From an archaeon (GTDB lineage: Archaea > Nanobdellota > Nanobdellia > Pacearchaeales > GW2011-AR1), in contig DAHVOT010000007.1 in NCBI GenBank assembly GCA_027318675.1, positions 1 through 21,805 on the forward strand: a stretch of DNA of 21,805 nucleotides. The letters run 5' to 3'. Positions 1-6,416 of the stretch are shown piece after piece. Both the position numbers and the translations under genes were made by a program. Every line of letters starts with the position of its first letter. Within the stretch, counting starts at the first letter, position 1. The notes beneath the pieces were generated by a model that did not search any database, was not told the DNA's origin, and saw only the letters and a program-made list of their open reading frames with translations.

Positions 1-3
1 AAA

Positions 4-276
4 TTATTTCCTGCTTATTTTCCCCCCTTTAACCTGCCCCCAATTTTCACTAATTAATTCAAATTCAAAATCTTCCTCATTTAAACCTGAAAAAATTATC
101 AACTCTTTGAAAAGCTCTTCAGAAATTAATCTTTCCTCACCGTAATAGTTCTTAAGTGTGGAATAATTTACATCTATGCCTCTATTAATTAATTCTCTTA
201 AAGAAGGGCAATTTGTTTTTTCAAGAACTTTCTTTAAAAATTCTCTTTGTTTACCTTTACTAAATTTAACTCTCAT
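4..276 (-). CDS. Small HTH-like hypothetical protein
   Basis: This 90-residue Lys/Glu-rich protein is predicted mostly helical. Residues about 10-60 read like a helix-turn-helix unit, with the segment SLRELINRGIDVNYSTLKNYY resembling recognition-helix contexts in archaeal DNA-binding domains. The C-terminus ends NWGQVKGGK-type, which I associate from memory with short DPANN proteins and with N-terminal HTH parts of homing-endonuclease-like proteins; I cannot confirm this. The frame stays open 45 codons upstream to position 411, but that part is Phe/Cys/Trp-rich, overlaps eL42 antisense and contains its promoter. I therefore start at the ATG ending at 276. It is divergent from eL42. A truncated homing endonuclease N-terminus is an alternative. 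The function is unknown. Confidence 0.55.
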   Translation of the reverse strand: MRVKFSKGKQREFLKKVLEKTNCPSLRELINRGIDVNYSTLKNYYGEERLISEELFKELIIFSGLNEEDFEFELISENWGQVKGGKISRK

Positions 277-322
277 TTTGTGTGATTTCTCAATATAGCT
301 GCGGGACCACACTATAAAAAAC

Positions 323-330
323 TTTTTAAA
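323..330 (+). promoter_or_regulatory. TATA box of the eL42-eS1 operon
   Basis: TTTTTAAA, centred 25-26 bp before the eL42 ATG at 352, predicts a leaderless mRNA. The same ACTTTTTAAAC core recurs at 21298-21308. Confidence 0.6.
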
Positions 331-351
331 CCAATTAAAACAAAGATTTCT

Positions 352-663
352 ATGAAAATTCCAAAAACAACAAAAAGATTTTGTCCATACTGTAAAAAAA
401 AGACAGAACAAAAGATAAAATTAGTTGGTACAGGATTTCAGAGAGGAACACTTACTAGAGGTTCAAAATACAGAGCAAAATTAAGAGGATTAGCAAGAGG
501 AATTGGAAATAAAGGAAAATGGGGTTCAAAACCTGCTGCTTCAAAATTCAAGAGAAAATCTAAAACAACTAAAAAAACAAATATAATGTATACTTGTAAA
601 GAATGTAATAAATCAAAATACCAAAAGAAAGGTATAAGATTAAGCAAACAAGTACAAGAATAA
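352..663 (+). CDS. rpl44e: Ribosomal protein eL42 (L44e)
   Basis: This 103-residue protein belongs to the large ribosomal subunit, near the E site, and is found in archaea and eukaryotes. It starts MKIPKTTKRFCPYCKKKTEQ, so the first zinc-ribbon pair (CPYC) is at residues 11-14. The second pair (CKEC) lies in YTCKECNKSKYQ near the C-terminus. Between them is a basic Gly/Arg/Lys-rich segment (GLARGIGNKGKWGSKPA). Length and motif order fit the archaeal family. The ATG lies about 26 bp from a TATA box. It heads an operon with eS1, 33 bp downstream. In many archaea S27e follows L44e; here it does not. Confidence 0.95.
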   Translation: MKIPKTTKRFCPYCKKKTEQKIKLVGTGFQRGTLTRGSKYRAKLRGLARGIGNKGKWGSKPAASKFKRKSKTTKKTNIMYTCKECNKSKYQKKGIRLSKQVQE

Positions 664-696
664 AAATAAATAAAACTCAAAAAAATAAAAAATAAA

Positions 697-1350
697 ATGG
701 CACAAGCAAAAAAGAAAAAAAAGTTTTTCGATGTAGAAATGCCTCTAATAAATAAGCAAACCCAAATATTTGCATTTGAACTTTCAGAATTAGAAGGAAA
801 ATACATTAAATATGATTTAACAAGAATTCTAAGAGGTAAAAGTATATTGATGCAATTCAAAGTACAAGTCAAAGATAACAAAGCAATTGCCCTTCCTAGA
901 GGAGCATTACTTATGCCTTATTTCTTAAGAAGAATGATAAGAAAAGGAACAGATTATGTTGAAGATTCATTCATTACAGATTGTAAAGATGCTTCTCTTA
1001 AAATAAAACCTTTTTTAATAACAAGAAGGAAAGTTTCAAAAAGAGTTAGAAGAGGTTTAAGAGAAAAGGCAAAACAAGAAATAATAAAATACCTAAGGGA
1101 TAAACCTGCTCAAAGAATATTTGAAGAGATATTAAAAAATAAAATGCAAAAAGAATTAAGCATCTTATTAAAGAAAATTTACCCTCTTGCTCTTTGCGAA
1201 ATAAGGTCTATAGAAATAGAAAAAGATTTGGAAGTAAAAGAAAAATCAAAAGAAGAGAAAGAAAATAAAGAAGAAGACATAGAAAAAGAAAAGAAAGAAA
1301 CAAAGGCTAAAAAGAAGCAAGAAAAAGAAGACAATTCTGAAGTAAACTAA
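697..1350 (+). CDS. rps3ae: Ribosomal protein eS1 (S3Ae)
   Basis: This 217-residue small-subunit protein is found in archaea and eukaryotes. The core covers about residues 9-175, with the family pattern of a basic N-terminus, LTRILRGKSI, RRMIRKGTDYVEDSF, ITRRKVSKRVRRGLREKAK and the C-terminal helix ending near LCEIRSIEIEKDL. The last 40 residues or so are a low-complexity Lys/Glu tail unlikely to be part of the fold. It follows eL42 by 33 bp with no clear Shine-Dalgarno, so it is probably cotranscribed. Confidence 0.88.
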   Translation: MAQAKKKKKFFDVEMPLINKQTQIFAFELSELEGKYIKYDLTRILRGKSILMQFKVQVKDNKAIALPRGALLMPYFLRRMIRKGTDYVEDSFITDCKDASLKIKPFLITRRKVSKRVRRGLREKAKQEIIKYLRDKPAQRIFEEILKNKMQKELSILLKKIYPLALCEIRSIEIEKDLEVKEKSKEEKENKEEDIEKEKKETKAKKKQEKEDNSEVN

Positions 1351-1395
1351 AGATAATTTGCAAAATACGAAATCTTTTAAATCATTAATTCCCAG

Positions 1396-1406
1396 TATTT
1401 ATATAT
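1396..1406 (+). promoter_or_regulatory. Possible TATA element(s) for the tRNA-Thr transcript
   Basis: TATTTATATAT lies here, and a second candidate, CTTTTAAATC, is at 1374-1383. Both sit before the left tRNA relic, not directly before the intact tRNA, so the primary transcript probably includes at least part of the relic. Confidence 0.35.
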
Positions 1407-1414
1407 CTAGATAA

Positions 1415-1474
1415 GCCTGTATAGCTCAGTGATAGGCTCAGATTAGCATCTGGCTAAATCACTTTGTTTAGGCA
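1415..1474 (+). pseudogene. Palindromic relic of the tRNA-Thr 5' half
   Basis: Positions 1412-1435 are identical over 24 nt to 1479-1502, which is three bases of flank plus the first 21 nt of the intact tRNA-Thr. The copy then stops resembling a tRNA and folds back on itself. AGTGAT (1428-1433) pairs with ATCACT (1458-1463), CAGAT (1439-1443) with ATCTG (1448-1452), and the acceptor-like GCCTGTA (1415-1421) with TTTAGGC (1467-1473; one mismatch, one G-U). The second half therefore looks like a degraded inverted copy of the tRNA 5' end. There is no T arm and no proper anticodon arm, so it cannot be a normal tRNA. It sits where a tRNA would be expected relative to the upstream TATA elements. 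Confidence 0.6.
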
Positions 1475-1481
1475 TCAGTAA

Positions 1482-1553
<72 letters not shown>

Positions 1554-1561
1554 TTGTGAAG

Positions 1562-1620
1562 CAAAGCTTGTTGTAGCAAAATTTCCCCATTCAAAGGTAA
1601 GTTTTGCTCTACAGGCTTTG
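1562..1620 (+). pseudogene. Palindromic relic of the tRNA-Thr 3' end
   Basis: CTCTACAGGCTTTG at 1607-1620 is identical to 1543-1556, the 3' end of the intact tRNA plus three flanking bases. The sequence to its left is an imperfect inverted copy. CAAAGC (1562-1567) pairs with GCTTTG (1615-1620), and AGCAAAA (1575-1581) pairs with TTTTGCT (1602-1608). The interior loop is unlike any tRNA arm. It is therefore a foldback-type fragment matching in style the relic on the left side. It could also act as a 3' processing or termination hairpin. Confidence 0.5.
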
Positions 1621-1644
1621 ATATCTTGTTGAATTCCAATAATA

Positions 1645-1653
1645 TTTATAAAT
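1645..1653 (+). promoter_or_regulatory. TATA box of the membrane-anchored protein gene
   Basis: TTTATAAAT, centred 25 bp before the ATG at 1674. This separates the gene from the tRNA transcript. Confidence 0.55.
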
Positions 1654-1673
1654 AAATCTTCCTAATTTATTTA

Positions 1674-2294
1674 ATGACAAAAAAAGAGGAAATAACACTT
1701 AATAAAAAAACTATTCAAGAGGCAAAAAGAAGACATGGAAATGCCATCGACTCTTGGAAAAAAAATCTTGAAGAAGCTATCACAACAAGCTATGATTATT
1801 TGAAAAAATATCCTAAAAATTCTGAAAAAAAATTTGAATCTGTCAAATTATTATTAAAAGATGGATTAGCATTATTAGAAGACAGAACATATAATGAAAA
1901 GTTCTCAGAAGGGAGAGAAATATTTCATTATATGAAAGAAGCTATATCTAAGAAAGAAAGTAAAGTTATTTTATCCGATGAAATAGAAAAATACAGACAA
2001 GACCTCGCTTTACGTGGCGGTTTATTAATTGAAAAATCTCATTTCAGAATGGATTTTGGAGAAAAAGATTCAGAGATCCTCCGTTATTATGATAAACATT
2101 TCGGAAACATCTCTCCTTCCTTAGAAAAATCAATAGCAGTTGTATCTTTGATATCAATTGCATCTGGATTGTTAATAGGATCACCTGCATTAACAGGAAA
2201 TGCAATTGCCCAAACAACAAATGCTTCTCTAGGATACGGAGCAATACTTATTATAGCTGGTATTCTTGGACTATTTATTGCAAAAGAGAAATAA
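1674..2294 (+). CDS. Hypothetical protein with C-terminal double-TM anchor
   Basis: This 206-residue protein was not assigned to a family. Residues 1-150 are charged, Lys/Glu-rich and predicted helical. The C-terminus holds two hydrophobic segments, about 152-170 and 185-203. They are separated by a short polar link containing SPALTGNAIAQ (170-180), and the protein ends AKEK. The TGNAI/TGNVI signature beside a TM segment recurs, as I recall, in surface or membrane proteins of Woesearchaeota/Pacearchaeota. Its role there is unknown; processing or anchoring is a guess. The large N-terminal part has no signal peptide, so a tail-anchored cytoplasmic topology is possible. It is convergent with the ybjQ-like gene, 35 bp away. 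Confidence 0.7.
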   Translation: MTKKEEITLNKKTIQEAKRRHGNAIDSWKKNLEEAITTSYDYLKKYPKNSEKKFESVKLLLKDGLALLEDRTYNEKFSEGREIFHYMKEAISKKESKVILSDEIEKYRQDLALRGGLLIEKSHFRMDFGEKDSEILRYYDKHFGNISPSLEKSIAVVSLISIASGLLIGSPALTGNAIAQTTNASLGYGAILIIAGILGLFIAKEK

Positions 2295-2329
2295 TCTACT
2301 TGAGATAATTTGTAAAGATAAATTTAATA

Positions 2330-2656
2330 TTAATTAAGTTTAACGGCAGTTCCATATGCAAGCATCTCAGAAGCACCTTGCATTATCATAGCAGTCATAA
2401 ATCTTACTCCAACAACAGCATCTGCTTTCATCTCAACAGCTTGGTTTATCATCCTATTATACGCTTCTTCTCTCGACTGAGTCATCATTGCAGTGTAATT
2501 CTTTACTTCTCCTCCAACTAAATTTTTTAACCCTGCACCAATATCTACTCCCAAATTTCTTGTTCTAACAGTGTTTCCTTTAACAACTCCTAAAACAGCA
2601 ACAATTTTTCTACCTGGAACTTCCTCTGTTGTGCTAACAATAATTTCTTTTGCCAT
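2330..2656 (-). CDS. YbjQ/UPF0145 family protein
   Basis: This 108-residue protein fits the YbjQ (UPF0145, DUF74) family. It begins with a strand (EIIVSTTEEVPGRKI), then GVVKGNTVRTRN and GAGLKNLVGGE. The helix with QSREEAYNRMINQA follows, then ADAVVGVRF and a final strand with EMLAYGTAVKL. The family forms ring-like oligomers and is annotated as putative heavy-metal binding; its biochemical role is not settled. The gene lies 1 bp after the small membrane protein upstream. A second TATA-like run (ATTTAAATAAAA on the minus strand, about 2680-2690) could also drive it alone. Confidence 0.88.
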   Translation of the reverse strand: MAKEIIVSTTEEVPGRKIVAVLGVVKGNTVRTRNLGVDIGAGLKNLVGGEVKNYTAMMTQSREEAYNRMINQAVEMKADAVVGVRFMTAMIMQGASEMLAYGTAVKLN

Positions 2657-2657
2657 A

Positions 2658-2858
2658 TTATTCCTTAGTTTTTATTTTATTTAAATCTTGCCTTTGTTCT
2701 ATCTCGTCTTCTTTTTTATTAAGAATAATTATTAATCCAATAATTATAAGTGGAATTGAATACATAAGCATAATCAACAAAGTAAAAAAACAAATAACTG
2801 TCCAAATTATTCCCAACCCAAATATAATTCCACCAAGAATAATCCTTTCATTTTTCAT
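2658..2858 (-). CDS. Small two-TM membrane protein
   Basis: This 66-residue protein has two hydrophobic helices, about residues 6-27 and 28-47, and a charged tail (NKKEDEIEQRQDLNKIKTKE). No family is recognised. It has its own TATA box 25-26 bp upstream of the ATG and is followed 1 bp later by the YbjQ-like gene. The pair is probably an operon, and this protein may tether or partner the YbjQ-like protein. An open frame on the opposite strand here is judged a shadow. Confidence 0.7.
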   Translation of the reverse strand: MKNERIILGGIIFGLGIIWTVICFFTLLIMLMYSIPLIIIGLIIILNKKEDEIEQRQDLNKIKTKE

Positions 2859-2879
2859 ACAAATAAAAGATAATTATCA

Positions 2880-2887
2880 TTAATAAA
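2880..2887 (-). promoter_or_regulatory. TATA box of the small TM protein/YbjQ pair
   Basis: Minus-strand TTTATTAA, centred 25-26 bp before the ATG at 2858. It spans the gap just before the GINS stop codon. Confidence 0.5.
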
Positions 2888-2889
2888 AC

Positions 2890-3450
2890 TTACTTTTCAA
2901 GAATCTCTATTTTCCCTCCTTCAGAAAGTATTTTTGATATTTCCTTAGGTAAATTTGCAATATCTCCTTTTTTATATGGTCCCATTTTATCTTCATCTGC
3001 TCCCAAAAATTCATCAACATCATCCAAAAAAACAACCAAATCATGATTTTTAACAGGTTCGCCCTTAGCATTTCCATTAAGAGACTCAATTAATCTTTTT
3101 TCAGAAGAATCCATACATCTCATTAATCCTTCAAAAAGCTCCTTTTCTATAGCAAGCATATTCTCAAAATCCTGTTTTGAAATACCTGTCTCTGCAGCAA
3201 TAAGAACAAGGTTAAGAATCTTCTTTCTTCTTCTTATTATTAATTCTTTAAACAAGGTTGTTGCATTTTCAAGTTGCTTTTTTGTTTTAATAGCTGAATC
3301 TGAAAACTCTTCCTCTTCCTTAGAGGCAGTCTCTTTTTTCTCTTTAAGATATTTTGAAAATTCAGAAACAAAATTCTTTGGTATTTGCTGTAACTGCTCA
3401 GAATATCTCTCTTTTCTCGCCGCCTCATAAATATCATTGTATGTAATCAT
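2890..3450 (-). CDS. GINS complex subunit (Gins15/51 type)
   Basis: Archaeal GINS joins MCM and a Cdc45/RecJ-like protein in the replicative helicase. The 186-residue product has the helical A domain first (MITYNDIYEAARKERYSEQL, then TLFKELIIRRRKKILNLVLIAAETG and a helical pair). The small beta B domain is at the C-terminus (VVFLDDVDEF, MGPYKKGDIANLPKEISKIL). The A-then-B order is that of Gins15/51. An ATG five codons upstream exists, but the TATA box (3471-3480) lies 25-26 bp from the ATG at 3450, so I start there. A RecJ-like possible partner is encoded in the same window. Confidence 0.88.
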   Translation of the reverse strand: MITYNDIYEAARKERYSEQLQQIPKNFVSEFSKYLKEKKETASKEEEEFSDSAIKTKKQLENATTLFKELIIRRRKKILNLVLIAAETGISKQDFENMLAIEKELFEGLMRCMDSSEKRLIESLNGNAKGEPVKNHDLVVFLDDVDEFLGADEDKMGPYKKGDIANLPKEISKILSEGGKIEILEK

Positions 3451-3470
3451 CAAAACAAAAAACATTAAGT

Positions 3471-3480
3471 GTTTTTAATA
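3471..3480 (-). promoter_or_regulatory. TATA box of the GINS gene
   Basis: Minus-strand TATTAAAAAC, centred 25-26 bp before the ATG at 3450. It decides between two possible starts. Confidence 0.55.
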
Positions 3481-3516
3481 ATTGTTATATTTGAAAAAGG
3501 AGTTACAAAAATTAGA

Positions 3517-3843
3517 TTATATCTCTCTTATAAAACTTAAATAATACACTCTTGCTTTATGCATTTTAATATCTTCTATATTTTTTGAGCTATAATTACC
3601 ATTTCTTTTCTCCCAATATGTTCTAATTTGTGTAGGGGTTAATATTTCTCCATCTGGACAAACAATGGAATTAGTTTGATCTATAATAGAAGTATCGAAC
3701 TGAGAAGCAAGCATCCCAAAACCTTCCTCCTCTAATTGCTTACATCTAAAAAAAATACTTTCTTCTTTATCTGATTCAAATATATTCTCTGCTTTTTCTG
3801 TCCAAGGTATCTTATTTATCAAACTTTTCTTGTTCTCTTTCAT
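3517..3843 (-). CDS. Orphan protein, last gene of the CARF-like/nucleotidase operon
   Basis: This 108-residue protein was not recognised. It is mixed in composition, without TM segments or signal peptide. There are two Cys residues, in FFRCKQLEEEG and IVCPDGEIL. The C-terminal half has PTQIRTYWEKRNGNY and a Tyr-rich end. It starts 4 bp after the nucleotidase stop, so it is almost certainly cotranscribed with it. No function can be inferred beyond that link. Confidence 0.65.
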   Translation of the reverse strand: MKENKKSLINKIPWTEKAENIFESDKEESIFFRCKQLEEEGFGMLASQFDTSIIDQTNSIVCPDGEILTPTQIRTYWEKRNGNYSSKNIEDIKMHKARVYYLSFIREI

Positions 3844-3847
3844 AAGA

Positions 3848-4426
3848 TCATCCTCTCTTTATAGTGCTACTTTTAATTTTAATAAGAGCTTCATAAACTT
3901 CTTTTAAATTGTTCCCATCATACCTTATAACCTGGGGATTAAAATAATTTTTATTAAACTCATTTGCAGGCATAATTACCAAACCCCTTTTTCTCCATTC
4001 AAGCCACTTATCAATATAATCTGGATAATCATCAACAAGAACTTTACCATAAACCATTCCTTTATTTCTAGTTAAAGTTAAATCAAAATCCTCTCCAAAA
4101 TGCTTATCAATGCACTTCTTTTTACCAGACCAAGCTGCAGGATTCTTTCTTGGACCTTGGGTAAGAATATGAACACTATATCCTAATTCTTTAACAATTT
4201 TTAATATGTCCCAACCTAATTGAAACTTAGGAAGATTTTCCCACCAAGATTCAGAACTTGTAATCAAATCTATTCTATTTTTAAGATAATCTGGATTATC
4301 ATTAAATTTTAATTCAACATCTGATTCACCAGGATAACGAATTTTATTTAATTCATTTTTTAATCCAAGATTATAATCAAAGAGAGTCCCATCCATATCA
4401 AACAAAGCAATTAAATCATGTCTCAT
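3848..4426 (-). CDS. HAD-family 5'(3')-deoxyribonucleotidase-like protein (NT5C type)
   Basis: This 192-residue HAD phosphatase resembles NT5C-type deoxyribonucleotidases, which dephosphorylate nucleoside monophosphates. HAD motif I is DMDGT at 10-14 (nucleophile Asp10, acid/base Asp12). Motif II is the Thr in HILTQGP (Thr89). Motif III Lys is probably in TRNKGMVYGK (119-128), and motif IV is VDDYPDY (131-137). The cap carries the WWENLPKFQLG element and NPAAWSGKKKCIDKHFG, as in the family. It is the middle gene of a three-gene minus operon, 9 bp after the CARF-like gene. Substrate preference cannot be read from sequence; a nucleotide-pool role is likely. Confidence 0.85.
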   Translation of the reverse strand: MRHDLIALFDMDGTLFDYNLGLKNELNKIRYPGESDVELKFNDNPDYLKNRIDLITSSESWWENLPKFQLGWDILKIVKELGYSVHILTQGPRKNPAAWSGKKKCIDKHFGEDFDLTLTRNKGMVYGKVLVDDYPDYIDKWLEWRKRGLVIMPANEFNKNYFNPQVIRYDGNNLKEVYEALIKIKSSTIKRG

Positions 4427-4435
4427 ATAAAAGAA

Positions 4436-4786
4436 TTACAAATCAATTACTCCTTCTTTGGTCAAAGCAGCAAATCTTATCCCAACAGGCAGATTAATCA
4501 AAGCAGATATAATTGCCATATGCTCTTTTCCTTCTCCACTTGCAATAGAAAGTGCAACTTCTGTCCCATCGATTTTTCCTTTTAATTTTTTCGAAAGTTC
4601 ATCCCTCAAATCTTTTATCTTTGATTTTAAATCAACTTTAACAAATTCGAATTTCTTTTCATGAGTAAATCCTGCACCGAATTCATCACCTATAACAATA
4701 ATTTTATCCCATTCTCCATGTTTCATCAAACCAGAAACTTGCCCCCAGGTTCCTTTTCCAGATGAAAGTAATGCGACTAATTCCAT
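4436..4786 (-). CDS. Small Rossmann/CARF-like single-domain protein
   Basis: This 116-residue protein shows alternating strands and helices: MELVALLSS, GTWGQVSGLMKHG, KIIVIGDEFG, FEFVKVD, a Lys-rich helix, then EVALSIASGEGKEHMAIIS and IRFAALTKEGVIDL. The small-residue turn SGEGKEHM followed by a helix recalls the ligand loop of CARF domains (their TGGTK-M pattern), but no effector domain is attached. I infer a CARF-like or other Rossmann-type nucleotide-binding fold; similar small proteins occur in DPANN genomes, from memory. The ATG at 4786 is chosen over an upstream TTG because the TATA box lies 24-25 bp before it. It heads an operon with a nucleotidase and an orphan. Confidence 0.65.
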   Translation of the reverse strand: MELVALLSSGKGTWGQVSGLMKHGEWDKIIVIGDEFGAGFTHEKKFEFVKVDLKSKIKDLRDELSKKLKGKIDGTEVALSIASGEGKEHMAIISALINLPVGIRFAALTKEGVIDL

Positions 4787-4805
4787 AAAACTGAAACCTA
4801 AAACC

Positions 4806-4814
4806 AATTTATAA
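4806..4814 (-). promoter_or_regulatory. TATA box of the CARF-like/nucleotidase operon
   Basis: Minus-strand TTATAAATT, centred 24-25 bp before the ATG at 4786. It is back-to-back with the uL1 operon promoter. Confidence 0.6.
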
Positions 4815-4854
4815 GGATTATTGTATTATCCAATATAGTCTCTAAAACCCAACA

Positions 4855-4862
4855 TTTAAAAA
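4855..4862 (+). promoter_or_regulatory. TATA box of the uL1-uL10-P1 operon
   Basis: TTTAAAAA. With the 25-26 bp spacing seen elsewhere in the window, transcription would start near 4884, giving a leader of about 75 nt. A weaker alternative, ATATAAAAA, lies at 4872-4880. Confidence 0.5.
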
Positions 4863-4883
4863 CCCAGAAAAATATAAAAAATC

Positions 4884-4946
4884 AACCGTTTGAACCATAT
4901 CGGACTGGAATACATTCTATATCCAGCACGAATAATGTGGGAGGTT
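4884..4946 (+). promoter_or_regulatory. Candidate L1-binding autoregulatory element in the uL1 leader
   Basis: The leader folds into a helix of the type bound by ribosomal protein L1. The lower stem is AACC (4884-4887) with GGUU (4943-4946). An asymmetric loop follows, GUUUGAA (4888-4894) facing GA (4941-4942). The upper stem is CCAUAU (4895-4900) with AUGUGG (4935-4940), and there is an apical hairpin CUGGA (4905-4909) / UCCAG (4922-4926). The strand GUGGGAG opposite a UGAA-containing strand resembles the L1 site on 23S rRNA (GGUGGGAG opposite GGUGAAAUACC, from memory), with the two strands in swapped order. The GGAGGU Shine-Dalgarno (4940-4945) lies inside it, so L1 binding would block translation. 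L1 feedback on its own mRNA is known in Methanococcus and bacteria. Confidence 0.6.
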
Positions 4947-4958
4947 AAAAACAATAAA

Positions 4959-5591
4959 ATGGCAGAACTAGAAGCTGAATTAAAGAAAGGTTTATCTGAA
5001 TTAAGAAAAACCAAAGAAAGAAAATTTGATCAAACAGTTGATTTAATTGTAAATTTACAAAAATTCGATGTTAAAAAAAGCAATGTAAATTTATTTGTAA
5101 ATGTCCCTCACAAAGTAAAGGATAAAAAAATAGCAGGATTCTTAGAAGTTAAAAATAAAGATGTTGAAACAATAACTCCTGATGAATTCAAAAAATATTC
5201 TGATAAATTAAAGATGAAACACTTAGTTTCAACCTATGATTTTTTCATAGCTCAAGCAAGTTTAATGCCAAGTGTTGCTACAAATTTCGGTAGGGCATTG
5301 GGGCCAACAGGAAAAATGCCATCTCCACAATTAGGTATAATTCTAAACGCAGATGAAAAAACAATTAAAGAACTGAAAAACAAAATAAACACAAGCATAA
5401 AAATAAAAGTAAAAGAACCAAGCATAAAAATTCCTATAGGAAAACAAAGCATGAAAGATGAAGATATTATAGAAAACATAATGTCTATTTACAATTTACT
5501 TCTTAAAACTCTTCCAAGAAATAAAGAAAACATAAAAAATATTGAAATAAAATTCACAATGACTAAACCACATAAAATATATTTAAAATGA
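4959..5591 (+). CDS. rpl1: Ribosomal protein uL1
   Basis: This protein forms the L1 stalk of the large subunit at the E site and in archaea can repress its own operon. The 210-residue length is normal for archaeal uL1. The N- and C-terminal strands form domain I, and the middle carries the signature FGRALGPTGKMPSPQLG. The C-terminal half includes IKIKVKEPSIKIPIGKQSM and ends FTMTKPHKIYLK. The frame extends upstream to a TTG at 4890 and an ATG at 4935. I choose the ATG at 4959 because GGAGGU sits 13 nt before it and the extension overlaps the structured leader. It overlaps uL10 by 4 nt (ATGA). Confidence 0.95.
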   Translation: MAELEAELKKGLSELRKTKERKFDQTVDLIVNLQKFDVKKSNVNLFVNVPHKVKDKKIAGFLEVKNKDVETITPDEFKKYSDKLKMKHLVSTYDFFIAQASLMPSVATNFGRALGPTGKMPSPQLGIILNADEKTIKELKNKINTSIKIKVKEPSIKIPIGKQSMKDEDIIENIMSIYNLLLKTLPRNKENIKNIEIKFTMTKPHKIYLK

Positions 5592-6415
5592 AATCAAAAA
5601 TAGCTACAAAATCAAAAACCGCAAAAATCCCAGAAAAGAAAAAAAAGGCAGTTTTAGAATTATCTAAATTAATTCAAGAAAAGAAGACGATCTTAGTTGT
5701 TTCAATAAAAAATATTCCAGGTTCGCAATTTCAAGAAATAGTTAAGAAATTAAGAGGAAAAGCAGTAGTTAAAGTCCCTAAAAAAAATTTAATCATAAAA
5801 GCTTTAGATTCCTCTAAAGAAGAGGAAATAAAAAAAATAAAAGAAAGTATAACCAATGACTTTGCATTATTATTCTCAGATTTAGATTCTTTCGAATTAG
5901 CAATAGACTTAATAAGAAAGAAAAGCCCTTCAAAAGCAAAAGCAGGACAAATAGCTCCAGAAGATATTGAAATACCTGCCGGGCCAACAGATTTAGTGCC
6001 AGGGCCTGCAATAAGTGAACTAGGAGCATTAGGAATACAAATACAAATTGAAGGCGGAAAAATAACAATCAAATCTCCAAAAGTTGTAGCTAAAAAAGGG
6101 GAAAAAATTACTCAAGGTGCTGCAGATATGATGGGTAAACTAGACATAAAACCATTTAGTATAGGATTTATCCCTGTAGCAGCATTCGATAATACTGCAA
6201 AAATATTCTATCCAAATATAGAACTCAATCCAGATAAAACTCTTGAAGACTTCAAAGAAGCTTATGGCAGAGCATTGCCATTTGCAGTGAACATAGGATA
6301 TACTACTCCTGAAACAATAACCTTCCTAATAGGAAAAGCAGGAATGCACGAAAAAGCAATAAATTCATTATTATCTCAAACTCCTGAAATAAATTCTACA
6401 GGAGAAGGAAATTAA
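5588..6415 (+). CDS. rpl10: Ribosomal protein uL10 (P0), shortened spine
   Basis: P0 anchors the P1/L12 dimers of the stalk that recruit translational GTPases. The 275 residues include the rRNA-binding N-terminal domain (about 15-110, with KVPKKNLIIKAL) and the archaeal/eukaryotic insertion domain (about 115-190, with GPTDLVPGPAISELGALGI). The return segment ends ALPFAVNIGYTTPETI. After this only one helix follows, roughly ITFLIGKAGMHEKAINSLL, before a short polar end (STGEGN). Archaeal P0 proteins usually continue for some 40-70 residues with further spine helices and a charged tail ending in a Phe-Gly-type motif; these are absent here. The start overlaps the uL1 stop (ATGA). Confidence 0.93.
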   Translation: MKSKIATKSKTAKIPEKKKKAVLELSKLIQEKKTILVVSIKNIPGSQFQEIVKKLRGKAVVKVPKKNLIIKALDSSKEEEIKKIKESITNDFALLFSDLDSFELAIDLIRKKSPSKAKAGQIAPEDIEIPAGPTDLVPGPAISELGALGIQIQIEGGKITIKSPKVVAKKGEKITQGAADMMGKLDIKPFSIGFIPVAAFDNTAKIFYPNIELNPDKTLEDFKEAYGRALPFAVNIGYTTPETITFLIGKAGMHEKAINSLLSQTPEINSTGEGN

Positions 6416-6416
6416 A

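Noticed and set aside
277..411. 45-codon N-terminal extension of the first minus-strand gene
   Set aside because: It is Phe/Cys/Trp-rich, unlike the rest of the protein, covers the eL42 promoter and is antisense to the eL42 start.
438..881. 147-codon minus-strand frame
   Set aside because: Antisense shadow of eL42 and eS1. Its Phe/Leu/Ile-rich product is what Lys-rich coding DNA gives when read backwards.
2650..2883. 77-codon plus-strand frame
   Set aside because: Antisense to the small TM protein. The minus frame has a spaced TATA box, two TM helices and a charged tail and fits the operon.
4890..4958. Upstream TTG or ATG (4935) starts for uL1
   Set aside because: They would place the structured leader and the GGAGGU inside the gene. 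The family N-terminus fits MAELEAELKK at 4959.
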